Assembly (NCBI GenBank): GCA_903934295.1
Contig: CAIZNI010000020.1
Span: 310,001-374,000, forward strand
Origin: an uncultured beta proteobacterium
Lineage (GTDB): Bacteria > Pseudomonadota > Gammaproteobacteria > Burkholderiales > Burkholderiaceae_E
DNA length: 64,000 nt
Direction of reading: 5' to 3'
Each line of letters starts with the position of its first letter. The first letter of the stretch is position 1. This document shows, piece by piece, positions 34,742-44,863 of the stretch. The position numbers and the translations under genes are program-made. Under the pieces are notes generated by a model, which saw nothing but the letters and a program-made list of their open reading frames with translations, did no database searches and was not told where the DNA came from.

Positions 34742-36178
34742 ATGCAAGGCAAAATGAAGCAAATCGGACTGCTCTCGGTCGGCGCGGTGGCAGGCGTGCT
34801 CATCAGCATCGGCCTGTCGGCGGTCGCCCAGCGCGAGGCCCGGCCGCCCCTGCCGCTGGAGGAACTGCGCCAGTTCTCCGATGTCTTCGGCGCCATCAAG
34901 TCCAACTACGTCGAGCCGGTCGAGGACAAGAAACTCATCACCGAGGCCATCAGCGGCATGCTCGCCGGGCTCGATCCGCATTCCCAGTATCTGGATGCCG
35001 AAGCCTTCAAGGAACTGCAGGTCGGCACCCAGGGCGAGTTCGGCGGGCTGGGCATCGAGGTCGGCACCGAGGACGGCTTCATCAAGGTGGTCTCGCCGAT
35101 CGAGGACACCCCGGCGTCCAAGGCCGGCATCAAGTCGGGCGACCTGATCATCAAGATCGACGAGAAGCCCACCAAGGGCCTGCCGCTGAACGAAGCCGTC
35201 AAGCTGATGCGGGGCAAGCCCAAGACGCCGATCACCCTGACCCTGGCGCGAAAGGGTGAGTCGCGGCCGATCGTGGTGCAGCTGGTGCGCGACGTGATCC
35301 GGGTGCAATCGGTGAAGTCCAAGATGCTGGAGCCCGGCTACGGCTATGTCCGGCTGACCCAGTTCCAGGAACACACCGTCGAGAACATGGTCAAGGCGAT
35401 CGAGGGTCTGTACAAGCAGCAGGGCCCGCTCAAGGGCATGGTGCTCGACCTGCGCAACGATCCGGGCGGCCTGCTGCACGGGGCGATCGGCGTCTCGGCG
35501 GCCTTCCTGCCGGCGCGCACCCTGGTCACCAGCACCGACGGGCGCAACGAGGATGCCAAGCGCAAGTACCTGGCCGTTCCCGAGGACTACCTGCGCGGCA
35601 GCCGCGACGACATCGTCGCGCGACTGCCAGCGGGCGTGAAGTCGGTGCCGCTGGTGGTGCTGGTCAACGGCGGATCGGCCTCGGCCTCCGAGATCGTGGC
35701 TGGCGCGCTGCAGGACCACAAGCGGGCGGCGGTCATCGGCACCCAGACCTTCGGCAAGGGCTCGGTGCAGTCGATCCTGCCACTCACCAACAACACCGCG
35801 ATCAAGCTCACCACCGCGCGCTACTACACGCCCAACGGACGCTCGATCCAGGCCAAGGGCATCTCGCCCGACTTCCTGGTTGAAGAGACGCCGGAAGGCG
35901 ACGTGAACCAGTTCCGGCTGCGCGAGGCCGACCTGACCCGTCACCTGAGCAACAACAAGGAATCCGAAGAAAAACCGACGGTGCCCAAGCCCAGCGACGC
36001 GGCAGCCGAGGCCCGGCTGAAGGACCGCAAGCCGATCGAATTCGGTTCGGCCGACGACCACCAGCTGGCCCAGGCGATGAACCACCTCAAGGGCCGCCCG
36101 GTGCTGATCGCCAAGCCGCGCGACGACGCGGCCCGGCCGGACGCCGACAAGGCGGAGAAATCCGAGAAGGCGAAATAG
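34742..36178 (+). CDS. ctpA: Carboxy-terminal processing protease (S41 family, CtpA/Prc type)
   Basis: A 478-residue periplasmic serine protease. A signal anchor (about 7-29) is followed by a PDZ domain (about 92-175) and the catalytic domain. The Ser-Lys dyad is S314 in NGGSASASEI and K339 in TFGKGSVQ, with the 25-residue spacing of characterised Ctp enzymes. The tail beyond about 400 is charged and low-complexity, ending in Lys/Glu. It trims C-termini of envelope proteins or peptidoglycan hydrolases. The start at 34742 was chosen by the signal sequence; the open frame extends 30 codons upstream without support. Confidence 0.93.
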   Translation: MQGKMKQIGLLSVGAVAGVLISIGLSAVAQREARPPLPLEELRQFSDVFGAIKSNYVEPVEDKKLITEAISGMLAGLDPHSQYLDAEAFKELQVGTQGEFGGLGIEVGTEDGFIKVVSPIEDTPASKAGIKSGDLIIKIDEKPTKGLPLNEAVKLMRGKPKTPITLTLARKGESRPIVVQLVRDVIRVQSVKSKMLEPGYGYVRLTQFQEHTVENMVKAIEGLYKQQGPLKGMVLDLRNDPGGLLHGAIGVSAAFLPARTLVTSTDGRNEDAKRKYLAVPEDYLRGSRDDIVARLPAGVKSVPLVVLVNGGSASASEIVAGALQDHKRAAVIGTQTFGKGSVQSILPLTNNTAIKLTTARYYTPNGRSIQAKGISPDFLVEETPEGDVNQFRLREADLTRHLSNNKESEEKPTVPKPSDAAAEARLKDRKPIEFGSADDHQLAQAMNHLKGRPVLIAKPRDDAARPDADKAEKSEKAK

Positions 36179-36212
36179 GCCTGCCGGCAGCCGCCGGTAC
36201 CGGAGGCGGGTG

Positions 36213-36971
36213 ATGAACGACGAGCAGCTGCTTCGCTACAGCCGGCACATCCTGCTCGACGAGATCGGCATCGAGGCGCAGGAACGGCTGCTGGGCGCCA
36301 CCGTGCTGGTGATCGGCGCCGGCGGACTGGGCTCTCCGGCGGCGATGTACCTGGCCAGCGCCGGCATCGGCTGCCTGATCCTGGCCGACGGCGACACCGT
36401 CGACCTCACCAACCTGCAGCGCCAGATCCTGCACCGCCAGACCTCGCTGGGCCAGCCCAAGGCCGTGTCCGGGCGCGAGAGCCTGCTGGCGATCAACCCG
36501 CAGATCGACATCGTCGCGATCACCGAACGGCTGGCCGGCGCGGCGCTCGACGAACAGGTCGCGCGCAGCACGGTCGTGGTCGACTGCAGCGACAACTTCG
36601 CCACCCGCCACGCGATCAACGAGGCCTGCGTGCGCCATCGGGTCCCGCTGGTTTCGGGCGCGGCGATCCGCTTCGACGGCCAGCTGTCGGTGTTCGACAC
36701 GCGCCGCGCCGACTCCCCCTGCTATGCCTGCCTCTTCCCGCCCGCCGATGCGCCCGAAGAAGTCGCGTGCGCGACGATGGGCGTGTTCGCGCCGCTGACC
36801 GGCATCGTCGGCTCGATGCAGGCGGCCGAGGCACTGAAGGTGGCGGGCGGTTTCGGCCATCCGATGGTCGGGCGCCTGCTGCTGATCGATGCCCGCGGCC
36901 TGCAGATGAACGAGATCCGGATGGCCCGCGACCCGCACTGTCCGGTCTGCGCAGCACTGCGCGCCGACTGA
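36213..36971 (+). CDS. moeB: HesA/MoeB/ThiF-family adenylyltransferase
   Basis: A 252-residue E1-like enzyme that adenylates the C-terminus of a ubiquitin-like sulfur carrier (MoaD or ThiS). It has the RYSRHILLDEIG start, the nucleotide loop VIGAGGLGSPAA, NLQRQILH, and two zinc CxxC pairs (CYAC and CPVC). GGAGG lies six bases before the ATG at 36213. No moa or thi genes are adjacent, so molybdopterin and thiazole roles cannot be separated; MoeB is the commoner assignment after ctpA in Betaproteobacteria. Confidence 0.88.
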   Translation: MNDEQLLRYSRHILLDEIGIEAQERLLGATVLVIGAGGLGSPAAMYLASAGIGCLILADGDTVDLTNLQRQILHRQTSLGQPKAVSGRESLLAINPQIDIVAITERLAGAALDEQVARSTVVVDCSDNFATRHAINEACVRHRVPLVSGAAIRFDGQLSVFDTRRADSPCYACLFPPADAPEEVACATMGVFAPLTGIVGSMQAAEALKVAGGFGHPMVGRLLLIDARGLQMNEIRMARDPHCPVCAALRAD

Positions 36972-36978
36972 GCCGGCG

Positions 36979-38241
36979 TCAGTCGCGCGAGGGGTCGGCG
37001 GCGACGATGCCCAGCTCGCGATAGACCGGCAACAGTCCTGCCCTGACCCGCGGATAGACCAGCGCGAACAGTGCGCTGCCGGCCAGGCACAAGCCGCCGG
37101 CCAGCGTCAGCGTGAGCGGCGCGCCGAGGTGACGCACCATGAACCCGGTCAGCAGCGTGCCCAGCGGCACCACCCCCAGGAAGCACATCGCGTAGATCGA
37201 CACCACCCGGCCGCGACGCCCGTCGTCGACCACGCTCTGCAGGATGGTGTTGGTGCCGGCAGCAGTGGTGATGATGCCGAAGCCGACGGCCACCAGACCG
37301 CCGCAGGCCAGCGGCAGCGAGCCGGTCTGCGCGAAGGTGATCAGGCCAAGCGCGCCGATCGCACTGGCGGCATTGATCACCCGGACCAGACCGCGCACCG
37401 ACGGACGCGCGGCCAGCAGGAAGGTGCCGATCAGGGCGCCCACGCCGGCGCTGCTCACCAGCAGGCCCTGGGTGCGCGAATCGCCGTGATGGATCTCGCT
37501 GGCAAACAGCGGCACCATCGCCTGGTAGACCGGCACCGTCAGGGACATCACCGTCAGGTGGGCCAGCAGCCAGCGCGCCGGAGCGAAGCCCCAGACCCAG
37601 CGAAAGCCGTCGGCGAGCTGGCGCATGAGCGCCGCCGTCGGGCGCGCCGGCGGCGCGGGCGGCAGGGCACGGACCGCCAGCAGAACCGGCAGGAAAGTGA
37701 CCGAGTTCAGCAGGAAGCACCAGCCCTCACCCGTCCAGGCGAGCAGCAGCCCGGCCAGCGCCGGACCGACGAAGCGCGCCAGGTTCATCACCAGCGAACT
37801 CAGGGCGATCGCATTGGAGAGATCCTCGCGGCCGCCGATCATCACCGGCAGCAGCGCCTGGCGGGCCGGCACGTCGAAGGCCCAGGAACAGCCGTAGACC
37901 AGGGCCAGCGGCACGATCAGTTCGATCGGGGTGTAGTCGGCGAAGGCCAGCGCCGCCAGCGTCCCCGCCTGGACCATCTGCACCACCTGGGTGGTGATCA
38001 AGGCGCGCCGGCGGTCGAAGCGGTCGATCAGGGCGCCGGCGAAGGGTGAGATGACCAGCATCGGGATGCTGCCGGCGAAGGCCACGACGGCCAGCATCAC
38101 CGGCGAGCGGGTGGTGCGCCAGACCAGCCAGGACAGCGCCACCGTCTGCAGCCAGAAGCCGACCAGCGACACCGTCTGGCCGGCGAAGAAACGCCGGAAC
38201 AGGGGGTGACGCAGGGCACGGAAGGCCGCGCTCAGCTGCAT
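36979..38241 (-). CDS. MFS transporter (MFS_3/enterobactin exporter-like)
   Basis: Inner-membrane protein of 420 residues with about twelve helices. It opens ALRHPLFRRFFAGQTVSLVGFWLQTVALSWLV and has the MFS loop GALIDRFDRRRAL after helix 2 and DVPARQALLPVMIG after helix 4, as in the EntS-like group of exporters. The ligand is unknown. It is convergent with moeB (seven bases apart) and lies 10 bases after the amidase stop, so it may be co-transcribed with the amidase and export its product or import its substrate. Confidence 0.87.
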   Translation of the reverse strand: MQLSAAFRALRHPLFRRFFAGQTVSLVGFWLQTVALSWLVWRTTRSPVMLAVVAFAGSIPMLVISPFAGALIDRFDRRRALITTQVVQMVQAGTLAALAFADYTPIELIVPLALVYGCSWAFDVPARQALLPVMIGGREDLSNAIALSSLVMNLARFVGPALAGLLLAWTGEGWCFLLNSVTFLPVLLAVRALPPAPPARPTAALMRQLADGFRWVWGFAPARWLLAHLTVMSLTVPVYQAMVPLFASEIHHGDSRTQGLLVSSAGVGALIGTFLLAARPSVRGLVRVINAASAIGALGLITFAQTGSLPLACGGLVAVGFGIITTAAGTNTILQSVVDDGRRGRVVSIYAMCFLGVVPLGTLLTGFMVRHLGAPLTLTLAGGLCLAGSALFALVYPRVRAGLLPVYRELGIVAADPSRD

Positions 38242-38251
38242 GGGTGCGCGA

Positions 38252-39682
38252 TCACCGTGGCGGCTTGCGCTCGACCCAGCGGGTGGCCTGATCGTAGGCA
38301 TGCGCCAGTTCGAGCACCTGCAGGTCGGCGCCCGGCGCACCGATCAGCTGCATGCCCATCGGCGCGCCGCCCGAGCCGAAGCCCACCGGCACGCTGATCG
38401 ACGGGGCACCGGCCAGGGTCGGGCCGATCACCACCTCCATCCAGCGGTGGTAGGTGTCCATCGTCCGGTCGCCGATCCGCTCGGGCCAGTGGCGCCCGAC
38501 ATCGAAGGGGAAGACCTGGGCGGTCGGCAGGACCAGGATGTCGTACTGCCGGAACAGACCGAGCAGGTGCCGATGCCAGGCGGTGCGCTCCTCGGAGGCC
38601 TGATAGACCTGCAGGGCACTGGTGGCCCGGCCGCGCTCGACCTCCCAGATCGCCTCGGGTTTCATCAGGGCCCGGCGCGCCGGGTCGCTGTAATCGGCCC
38701 AGCGCCCGCCGGCCACCACGCAGCTGCGCAGCGTGAGCCACATCTCCCACAGCCGCTCGGGGGCAAAGCCCAGGCGGGCCGCCTGCACCTCGCAGCCCAC
38801 CCCCGCCAGCGCGGTCAGCGCGTCGGTGCACAGGTCGAGAATGCCGGGCTCGAAAGCCAGGTGGCCGTCGAGATCGCCCAGCCAGCCGACCCGCAGACCG
38901 CGCGCCGGCGCGCGCAGCGGTTGCGCGAACACCGACGGATCGCTCTCGCGCGACAGCGGTGCGCGCGGGTCGGCGCCGGCCTGGGTGGCCAGCAGCCGCG
39001 CCAGGTCGGGCACGCTGCGCGCCATCGGGCCCTCGACGCCCAGCTGCTCGATGAAGGCCTCAGGCACCGGATACTTGGGCACCAGACCCGCGCTGGGGCG
39101 AAACCCGAACACGTTGTTGAAGGCCGCCGGGTTGCGCAGCGACCCGCCCATGTCGCTGCCATCGGCCACCGGCAGCAGCCGCGCGGCCAGCGCCACCGCC
39201 GCGCCACCGCTGGAGCCGCCGGCGCACAGCGTCGTGTCATAGGCATTGCGGGTGGCGCCGTATACCGGGTTGTAGGTCTGCGAGCCCAGGCCGAACTCGG
39301 GCGTGTTGGTCTTGCCGATCAGGATGGCGCCCGCCTGGCGGACGCGCTCGACGATGATCGAATCCTCGGCGGGCAGGAAATCGCGGTAGAGCGGCGACCC
39401 GCGGGTGGTCGGGATGTCGCGGGTCGCGGCCAGGTCCTTGATCGCCTGGGGCATGCCATGCATCCACCCCATCCACTCGCCGCGCGCGGCCTTCTCGTCC
39501 ATCTCGCGGGCCTGCGCGAGCAGGGTCTCGGGCGGCTTCATCGCGACGATCGCGTTGAGCACCGGATTCAAGCGGGCGATCCGCTCGAGGTAGGCGGCCA
39601 TGACGCCGTGGCAGGACAGGTCGCGGGCATGGATGGCCGCGGACAGCTCGAGCGCGCCCAGGCGCGTGATGTCGTCGCTCAT
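38252..39682 (-). CDS. Amidase-signature family amidase
   Basis: Third amidase of the window, 476 residues. The triad is intact: K82 in QAIKDLAATR, GGSSGG at 155-160 with the cis-Ser, and nucleophile S181 in GSDMGGSLRNP. It resembles generic amidases rather than GatA, AtzE or AtzF; there is no C-terminal extension. Substrate unknown. The start MSDDITR at 39682 was chosen over an upstream in-frame ATG because the family begins there. It precedes the MFS exporter gene in the same direction. Confidence 0.88.
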   Translation of the reverse strand: MSDDITRLGALELSAAIHARDLSCHGVMAAYLERIARLNPVLNAIVAMKPPETLLAQAREMDEKAARGEWMGWMHGMPQAIKDLAATRDIPTTRGSPLYRDFLPAEDSIIVERVRQAGAILIGKTNTPEFGLGSQTYNPVYGATRNAYDTTLCAGGSSGGAAVALAARLLPVADGSDMGGSLRNPAAFNNVFGFRPSAGLVPKYPVPEAFIEQLGVEGPMARSVPDLARLLATQAGADPRAPLSRESDPSVFAQPLRAPARGLRVGWLGDLDGHLAFEPGILDLCTDALTALAGVGCEVQAARLGFAPERLWEMWLTLRSCVVAGGRWADYSDPARRALMKPEAIWEVERGRATSALQVYQASEERTAWHRHLLGLFRQYDILVLPTAQVFPFDVGRHWPERIGDRTMDTYHRWMEVVIGPTLAGAPSISVPVGFGSGGAPMGMQLIGAPGADLQVLELAHAYDQATRWVERKPPR

Positions 39683-39802
39683 GTCGGTTTCGTCTTTCGG
39701 AAGGTGGGTGCCGGCAGGTCTGCGCACCGGCCCGGTACCCGCCGAGAATAAGGCCTGGCCGCGCCCCGCATGACCCGCGATCGCCCGGCGAGGGTCCGGA
39801 AC

Positions 39803-40411
39803 TCAGCCGATCAGCGTGGCGACCTGATGCTCGAAGTGCTCGGCGGGAGGCCGGCGAAAACCGCTCTTGGCAAAGCGCAGCCAGCGGCCCATCACGAAGG
39901 CCAGCACGATGCCGGCCCGCGCGGCGGTGTCGGTGTCGGGCGCCAGGCGCCCCTGGGTCACCGCCTGGCGAAAGCTCTGGCGGATCGAGGCCTCGATCCG
40001 GTCGATCAGCTGGTTGATGCGCTCCTGGAGCCGGTCGTCCTCGGTGACCAGGGCGTCGCCGATCAGGACCCGCGTCATGCCGGGATTGCGGTCGGCGAAG
40101 CCCAGCAGCATCGCGGTGGTCTTGTGCAGCTGGCGCAGGCCGTCCTCGTCCTGGCTGGCGATCTGGTTGATCAGCCCGAAGACGGTCGCCTCGATGAACT
40201 CGATCAGGCCCTCGAACATCTGGGCCTTGCTGGCGAAATGACGGTACAGCGCCGCCTCGGACACCTTCAGGCGGGCGGCGAGCGCGGCGGTGGTGACCCG
40301 GTCGCCGGCGGGCTCCTGGAGCATGACGGCGAGGGTCTGGAGGATCTGGAGTCGGCGCTCGCCGGGCTTCGGACGAACCGCTCGGGCCGGCGCAGTGCTG
40401 GGCTGATTCAT
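39803..40411 (-). CDS. slmA: Nucleoid occlusion factor SlmA (TetR family)
   Basis: A 202-residue TetR-fold protein closely resembling SlmA: helix-turn-helix TTAALAARLKVSEAALYRHFASKAQMFEGLIEFIE at about 40-75, followed by LLLGFADRNPG-like and RINQLIDRIEASIRQ segments. SlmA binds chromosomal sites and blocks FtsZ rings over the nucleoid. Gene context (HAD nucleotidase and argB upstream) is the Betaproteobacterial slmA neighbourhood. Its start overlaps the HAD gene stop as ATGA. Confidence 0.9.
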   Translation of the reverse strand: MNQPSTAPARAVRPKPGERRLQILQTLAVMLQEPAGDRVTTAALAARLKVSEAALYRHFASKAQMFEGLIEFIEATVFGLINQIASQDEDGLRQLHKTTAMLLGFADRNPGMTRVLIGDALVTEDDRLQERINQLIDRIEASIRQSFRQAVTQGRLAPDTDTAARAGIVLAFVMGRWLRFAKSGFRRPPAEHFEHQVATLIG

Positions 40412-41142
40412 CGAAGACGGTCTGGAAGACGGGGCAAAAGCGCAATCGATTGTAGCTGAACGTCGATCGCCCGAGCGCCGCCGGCGCGCGGGCGCCGCGG
40501 CGTCGCCCCCGAGGGATGCGTCAGCCCGGACACCAGCACCGTGCGCAGGCCGACCGCGCGCGCGCTCACCAGGTTGGCCGCCGAATCCTCGAGCAGCACG
40601 CAGCGGGCCGCCGGCACCCGCAGCCGCGCGACGATCTTGCGCAGCATCCGGCGCGAGGGCTTCGGGTGCCAGCGCCCGGCAAAGCGCATGTCCTCGACGC
40701 AGACCAGGCCATCGAGCAGCGGCGCGATGCCGAGCAGGCGCAGCACCGCGCTGGCGTAGGCCCGCGGCGCGTTGGTCACCACCACCTTGCGCCCCTTCAG
40801 CCGGCGCAGCGAGTCGCGCAGATGGTGATCGCGGGCGACGATCCGGTGCAGATCGGGAAACGGATGGGTCTCGCGCAGGAACTCGTGCGGGTCGATGGCG
40901 TGGTGATGCACCAGTCCGAGCAGCGTCGCGCCGTAGCGCCGCCAGTAATGCACCCGCAGCGCGCTGGCCTCCTCGGGCGGCAGGCCGAGGCGGCGCGACA
41001 CATAGTCGGTCATCGCGGTGTTGATGCGCGGGAACACGCGGCTGCCGGCATCGTGCAGCGTGTTGTCGAGATCGAAGAGCCAGACGGGCGAGGCGGCCAA
41101 GGACGGCTCAGCGCGCGCAGGATGGAGCGGGTCGCTCGGCAC
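40408..41142 (-). CDS. HAD-superfamily pyrimidine 5'-nucleotidase
   Basis: A 244-residue phosphatase. HAD motif I is WLFDLDNTLHDA (about 21-32), motif II VVTNAP, the Lys of motif III in WHPKPS and motif IV LLEDSAANL. The cap and spacing match the TIGR01993-type pyrimidine 5'-nucleotidases, which dephosphorylate UMP/CMP or damaged nucleotides. The start is GTG at 41142 with a weak ribosome-binding site; TTG near residue 15 is an alternative. Overlaps slmA by four bases. Confidence 0.87.
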   Translation of the reverse strand: MPSDPLHPARAEPSLAASPVWLFDLDNTLHDAGSRVFPRINTAMTDYVSRRLGLPPEEASALRVHYWRRYGATLLGLVHHHAIDPHEFLRETHPFPDLHRIVARDHHLRDSLRRLKGRKVVVTNAPRAYASAVLRLLGIAPLLDGLVCVEDMRFAGRWHPKPSRRMLRKIVARLRVPAARCVLLEDSAANLVSARAVGLRTVLVSGLTHPSGATPRRPRAGGARAIDVQLQSIALLPRLPDRLR

Positions 41143-41190
41143 CGCCGCAGGGGCAGCGTGACGGGGTCGGCATGCGTCGGCGGACCCGCA

Positions 41191-42126
<936 letters not shown>

Positions 42127-42186
42127 CTAAGATGCACCGGATTCTACGACAGGCCCGGCGCCCGCTCCGGGCCCCCCATCGCCGCG

Positions 42187-43308
42187 ATGCCCGACCCCAC
42201 CCGATCCGCCGACACTCCGGCCGCGCCGCCTGGCGGCGTGGGCACGGCCGCGAGCCCGGTCAGCGCGCTGACCGCCGCGATCGACGCCGCGCTGGCCGCC
42301 AAGACCATGCCCGCCGGCGCACTGGCCGGCCTGGCCGACCTCGCGCGCCGGATCGCGCTGTGCCAGGGCACCGTCAGCCCGCAGGTCGAGCGCACCGCGC
42401 TGCTGGTGTTCGCCGCCGATCACGGCATCGTCGAGGAAGGGGTGTCGGCCTATCCGGCCGCGGTCACCGGTCAGATGCTGGCCAACTTCCGGGCGGGCGG
42501 CGCGGCGGTCAACGTCTTTTGCCGGGCCAACGACATCGCGCTGGAGGTCGTCGACGCCGGCGTCGGGCGACCGACCGGCAACTTCGCGCGCACCACCGCC
42601 ATGAGCATCGAGCAGGCACAGGCGGGCATCGCGCAGGGCGCGGCGATCACCCGGGCCACCCTGGCACGGCACCGCGCGCAGGCGATCGGCCTGGGCGAAA
42701 TGGGCATCGGCAACACCTCGAGTGCCGCCGCCCTGACCGCGCGGCTGCTGGCGCTGCCGGTCGCCGACTGCGTCGGACCGGGCACCGGGCTGGACGCCGC
42801 GCGCCTGACGCACAAGCGGCAGGTGATCGGCGCCGCGCTCGCACTGCACGAATCGGCGCGCGATCCGGTGGCGGTGCTGGCAGCGATGGGCGGCTTCGAG
42901 ATCGCGATGCTGGTGGGCGCGATCGAAGCGGCCACGCAAGCCGGCTGCATCGCGGTCATCGATGGCTATGTGGTGACCGCGGCGCTGCTGGTGGCGTGGC
43001 GGCGCGACCCGCGCGTGCTCGAAGGCTGCGTGTTCGCCCACCGGTCGGCCGAACCCGGTCACCGCCACGCGCTGGCCGCGCTCGGGGTGAGTCCGCTGCT
43101 CGACCTGGGCATGCGGCTGGGCGAGGGGTCGGGCGCGGCGCTGGCCATGCCGCTGCTGCGCGCGGCGGCGCGGATGCTGACGGAGATGGCCAGCTTCGAG
43201 CAGGCGGGGGTAAGCCGGGCCCAGGCCGTTGCCGCGCCGATGACAGCGCCGGTGATTCAGGCCCAGGCGGATCCGGCGGACCCCGGCCAAACGGACGGGC
43301 AGCGATGA
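42187..43308 (+). CDS. cobT: Nicotinate-nucleotide--dimethylbenzimidazole phosphoribosyltransferase
   Basis: A 373-residue enzyme making alpha-ribazole phosphate from nicotinate mononucleotide and dimethylbenzimidazole, for the lower ligand of cobalamin. FAADHGIVEEGVSAYP, GEMGIGNTSSAAAL and the catalytic Glu in GMRLGEGSGAALA are intact. The start at 42187 is in the short gap after argB; the much longer frame upstream is antisense to argB and not real. Its stop overlaps cobS (ATGA). I see no cobalamin riboswitch in the 78-base leader. Confidence 0.95.
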   Translation: MPDPTRSADTPAAPPGGVGTAASPVSALTAAIDAALAAKTMPAGALAGLADLARRIALCQGTVSPQVERTALLVFAADHGIVEEGVSAYPAAVTGQMLANFRAGGAAVNVFCRANDIALEVVDAGVGRPTGNFARTTAMSIEQAQAGIAQGAAITRATLARHRAQAIGLGEMGIGNTSSAAALTARLLALPVADCVGPGTGLDAARLTHKRQVIGAALALHESARDPVAVLAAMGGFEIAMLVGAIEAATQAGCIAVIDGYVVTAALLVAWRRDPRVLEGCVFAHRSAEPGHRHALAALGVSPLLDLGMRLGEGSGAALAMPLLRAAARMLTEMASFEQAGVSRAQAVAAPMTAPVIQAQADPADPGQTDGQR

Positions 43309-44132
43309 CCCAGCTGCGCCTCTTCCTGGTCGCCCTGCAGTTCTACTCCCGGCTGCCGGTGACCGGCCGACTGGCGCAGTGGATGGGCTTCGATCCGGCC
43401 TGGATCGCGCCGGCCACGCGCTATTTCCCGCTGGTCGGCCTGGTGGTCGCGACGCTGACGGCGATCGTCTATGCGGCCGCGGGACTGCTGCTGCCCCATG
43501 CGGTGGCGCTGCTGATCGCGATGGCCGCCGGCCTGCTGCTGACCGGCGCCTTCCACGAGGACGGCCTGGCCGACTACTGCGATGCGATGGGCGGCCATCA
43601 TGAGCGCGACCGGCTGCTGGAAATCATGCACGACTCGCGCATCGGCACCTATGGCGCGGCGGGGCTGTTCATGGTCCTGCTCGGCCGCTTCGAGACGCTG
43701 TCGGCGGTCGACCCGACCTGGATCGGCGTGCTGCTGCTCACCTCGGCGGGCGTCTCGCGCGGCTGCTCGGTGGTGGTGATGATCACCCTGCCCTACGTCC
43801 GCGTGGAAACACCCGGCATCGCCAAGCCGATCGCCCGGGATCTGTCGGCCCGCGACGCGGCCATCGCGCTGGCGATCGCCGGCGCGCCGCTGCTGCTGGC
43901 GGCGCTGTGGACCGGCGAGGTCACGGTGTTCGCCTCGGCGCTGTCGGGGGCAGCGGCGATCACCGCCTGGATGCGCCGTCGCCTGCGCTTGCGGCTGGGC
44001 GGCTACACCGGCGACTGCCTGGGCGCGGTCCAGCAACTGGCCGAGCTCGCTTTCCTGGTCGGCGCGCTGGCGATGCTGGCCGGCGGCGAGGCGGCCCCGG
44101 GCGAGGGGCCGGCGGCCGGCAGCCTCGATTGA
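43305..44132 (+). CDS. cobS: Adenosylcobinamide-GDP ribazoletransferase (cobalamin synthase)
   Basis: Inner-membrane enzyme of 275 residues that joins adenosylcobinamide-GDP to alpha-ribazole (phosphate). It has the ALQFYSRLP start, the catalytic acidic motif GAFHEDGLADYCDAMGG and DSRIGTYGAAGL, plus several hydrophobic helices and GGYTGDCLGAVQQ near the end. It overlaps cobT by four bases. Confidence 0.95.
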   Translation: MTQLRLFLVALQFYSRLPVTGRLAQWMGFDPAWIAPATRYFPLVGLVVATLTAIVYAAAGLLLPHAVALLIAMAAGLLLTGAFHEDGLADYCDAMGGHHERDRLLEIMHDSRIGTYGAAGLFMVLLGRFETLSAVDPTWIGVLLLTSAGVSRGCSVVVMITLPYVRVETPGIAKPIARDLSARDAAIALAIAGAPLLLAALWTGEVTVFASALSGAAAITAWMRRRLRLRLGGYTGDCLGAVQQLAELAFLVGALAMLAGGEAAPGEGPAAGSLD

Positions 44133-44174
44133 AAAGGACAGGGTCGGCGCCTCCCGGTGCCCGACCGACCGAAG

Positions 44175-44192
44175 CGGCCGCGCGCGCGGCCG
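44175..44192. promoter_or_regulatory. 18-bp perfect GC palindrome upstream of cobC
   Basis: CGGCCGCGCGCGCGGCCG is perfectly symmetric and ends 13 bases before the cobC start, just ahead of the AAAGAAA stretch that could serve as a ribosome-binding site. In RNA it would fold as a GC hairpin in the cobS-cobC spacer. Confidence 0.4.
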
Positions 44193-44205
44193 GGAAAGAA
44201 ACACG

Positions 44206-44808
44206 ATGCGACTCTGGCTGATCCGACACCCCAAACCCGCCGTTCCGGAAGGCACCTGCTACGGGCGCACCGACGTCGACACCGACGCGCAGCATTTCGA
44301 GGCAGTGGTCGCCCGGCTGCGTGGCCTGCATGACAGCGACGAGGGCCCGACCCCGCTGCAGGTCTACAGCAGCCCGCTGTCGCGCTGCGCCCGGGTCGCG
44401 CAGGCCCTGTCGGGCGCGCCCTGGCCCGAGCCGGTGATCGAGCCCCTGCTGGCCGAGATGCATTTCGGCCACTGGGAGGGCAAGGACTGGAGCGCGATCC
44501 CGCGCGACGAGATCAATGCCTGGCGCGACAACATCGAGCACTGGCGCCCGCCCGGCGGCGAGACGGTCACCGAGCTCGCCGGACGCGGCTGGCGCTTCCT
44601 GCAGTCGATCACGCCGCAGGGCGCGGCGGCGAGCGGCCCGCGGCCAGCCGTGGCGGTGCTGACCCATGCCGGGGTCATCCTCACGCTGCTCAAGCAGGTG
44701 CGCGGCGAGCCGCTGAACCAGTTCGGCGGGCTGAAGATCGACTTCGGCTCGGTGCATCACCTGGAGCACGACGAGCGCGGCTGGCGGGTGGTGCGCGAGA
44801 ACGTCTGA
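44206..44808 (+). CDS. cobC: Histidine phosphatase, probable alpha-ribazole phosphatase
   Basis: A 200-residue phosphohistidine phosphatase with catalytic R7-H8 in WLIRHPKP, VYSSPLSRCARVAQAL, a catalytic Glu in LAEMHFGHWEG and the second His in VAVLTHAGVI. The family is broad, but the position directly after cobT-cobS and the CYGRTDVDTD segment make alpha-ribazole-5'-phosphate dephosphorylation the best call. Together the three genes cover nucleotide loop assembly. Confidence 0.88.
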   Translation: MRLWLIRHPKPAVPEGTCYGRTDVDTDAQHFEAVVARLRGLHDSDEGPTPLQVYSSPLSRCARVAQALSGAPWPEPVIEPLLAEMHFGHWEGKDWSAIPRDEINAWRDNIEHWRPPGGETVTELAGRGWRFLQSITPQGAAASGPRPAVAVLTHAGVILTLLKQVRGEPLNQFGGLKIDFGSVHHLEHDERGWRVVRENV

Positions 44809-44831
44809 CGCGCTGCCGGCCCGGCGGAACA

Positions 44832-44849
44832 GTCGATCGACCGATCGAC
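44832..44849. promoter_or_regulatory. 18-bp palindrome, putative operator of the RND efflux operon
   Basis: GTCGATCG and CGATCGAC flank an AC spacer in perfect symmetry. GATAAT at 44850-44855 directly follows and could be the -10, so the dyad would lie between -35 and -10, a usual place for a TetR-type efflux repressor. No such regulator is encoded next to the operon. Confidence 0.5.
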
Positions 44850-44863
44850 GATAATGCCCCGCC

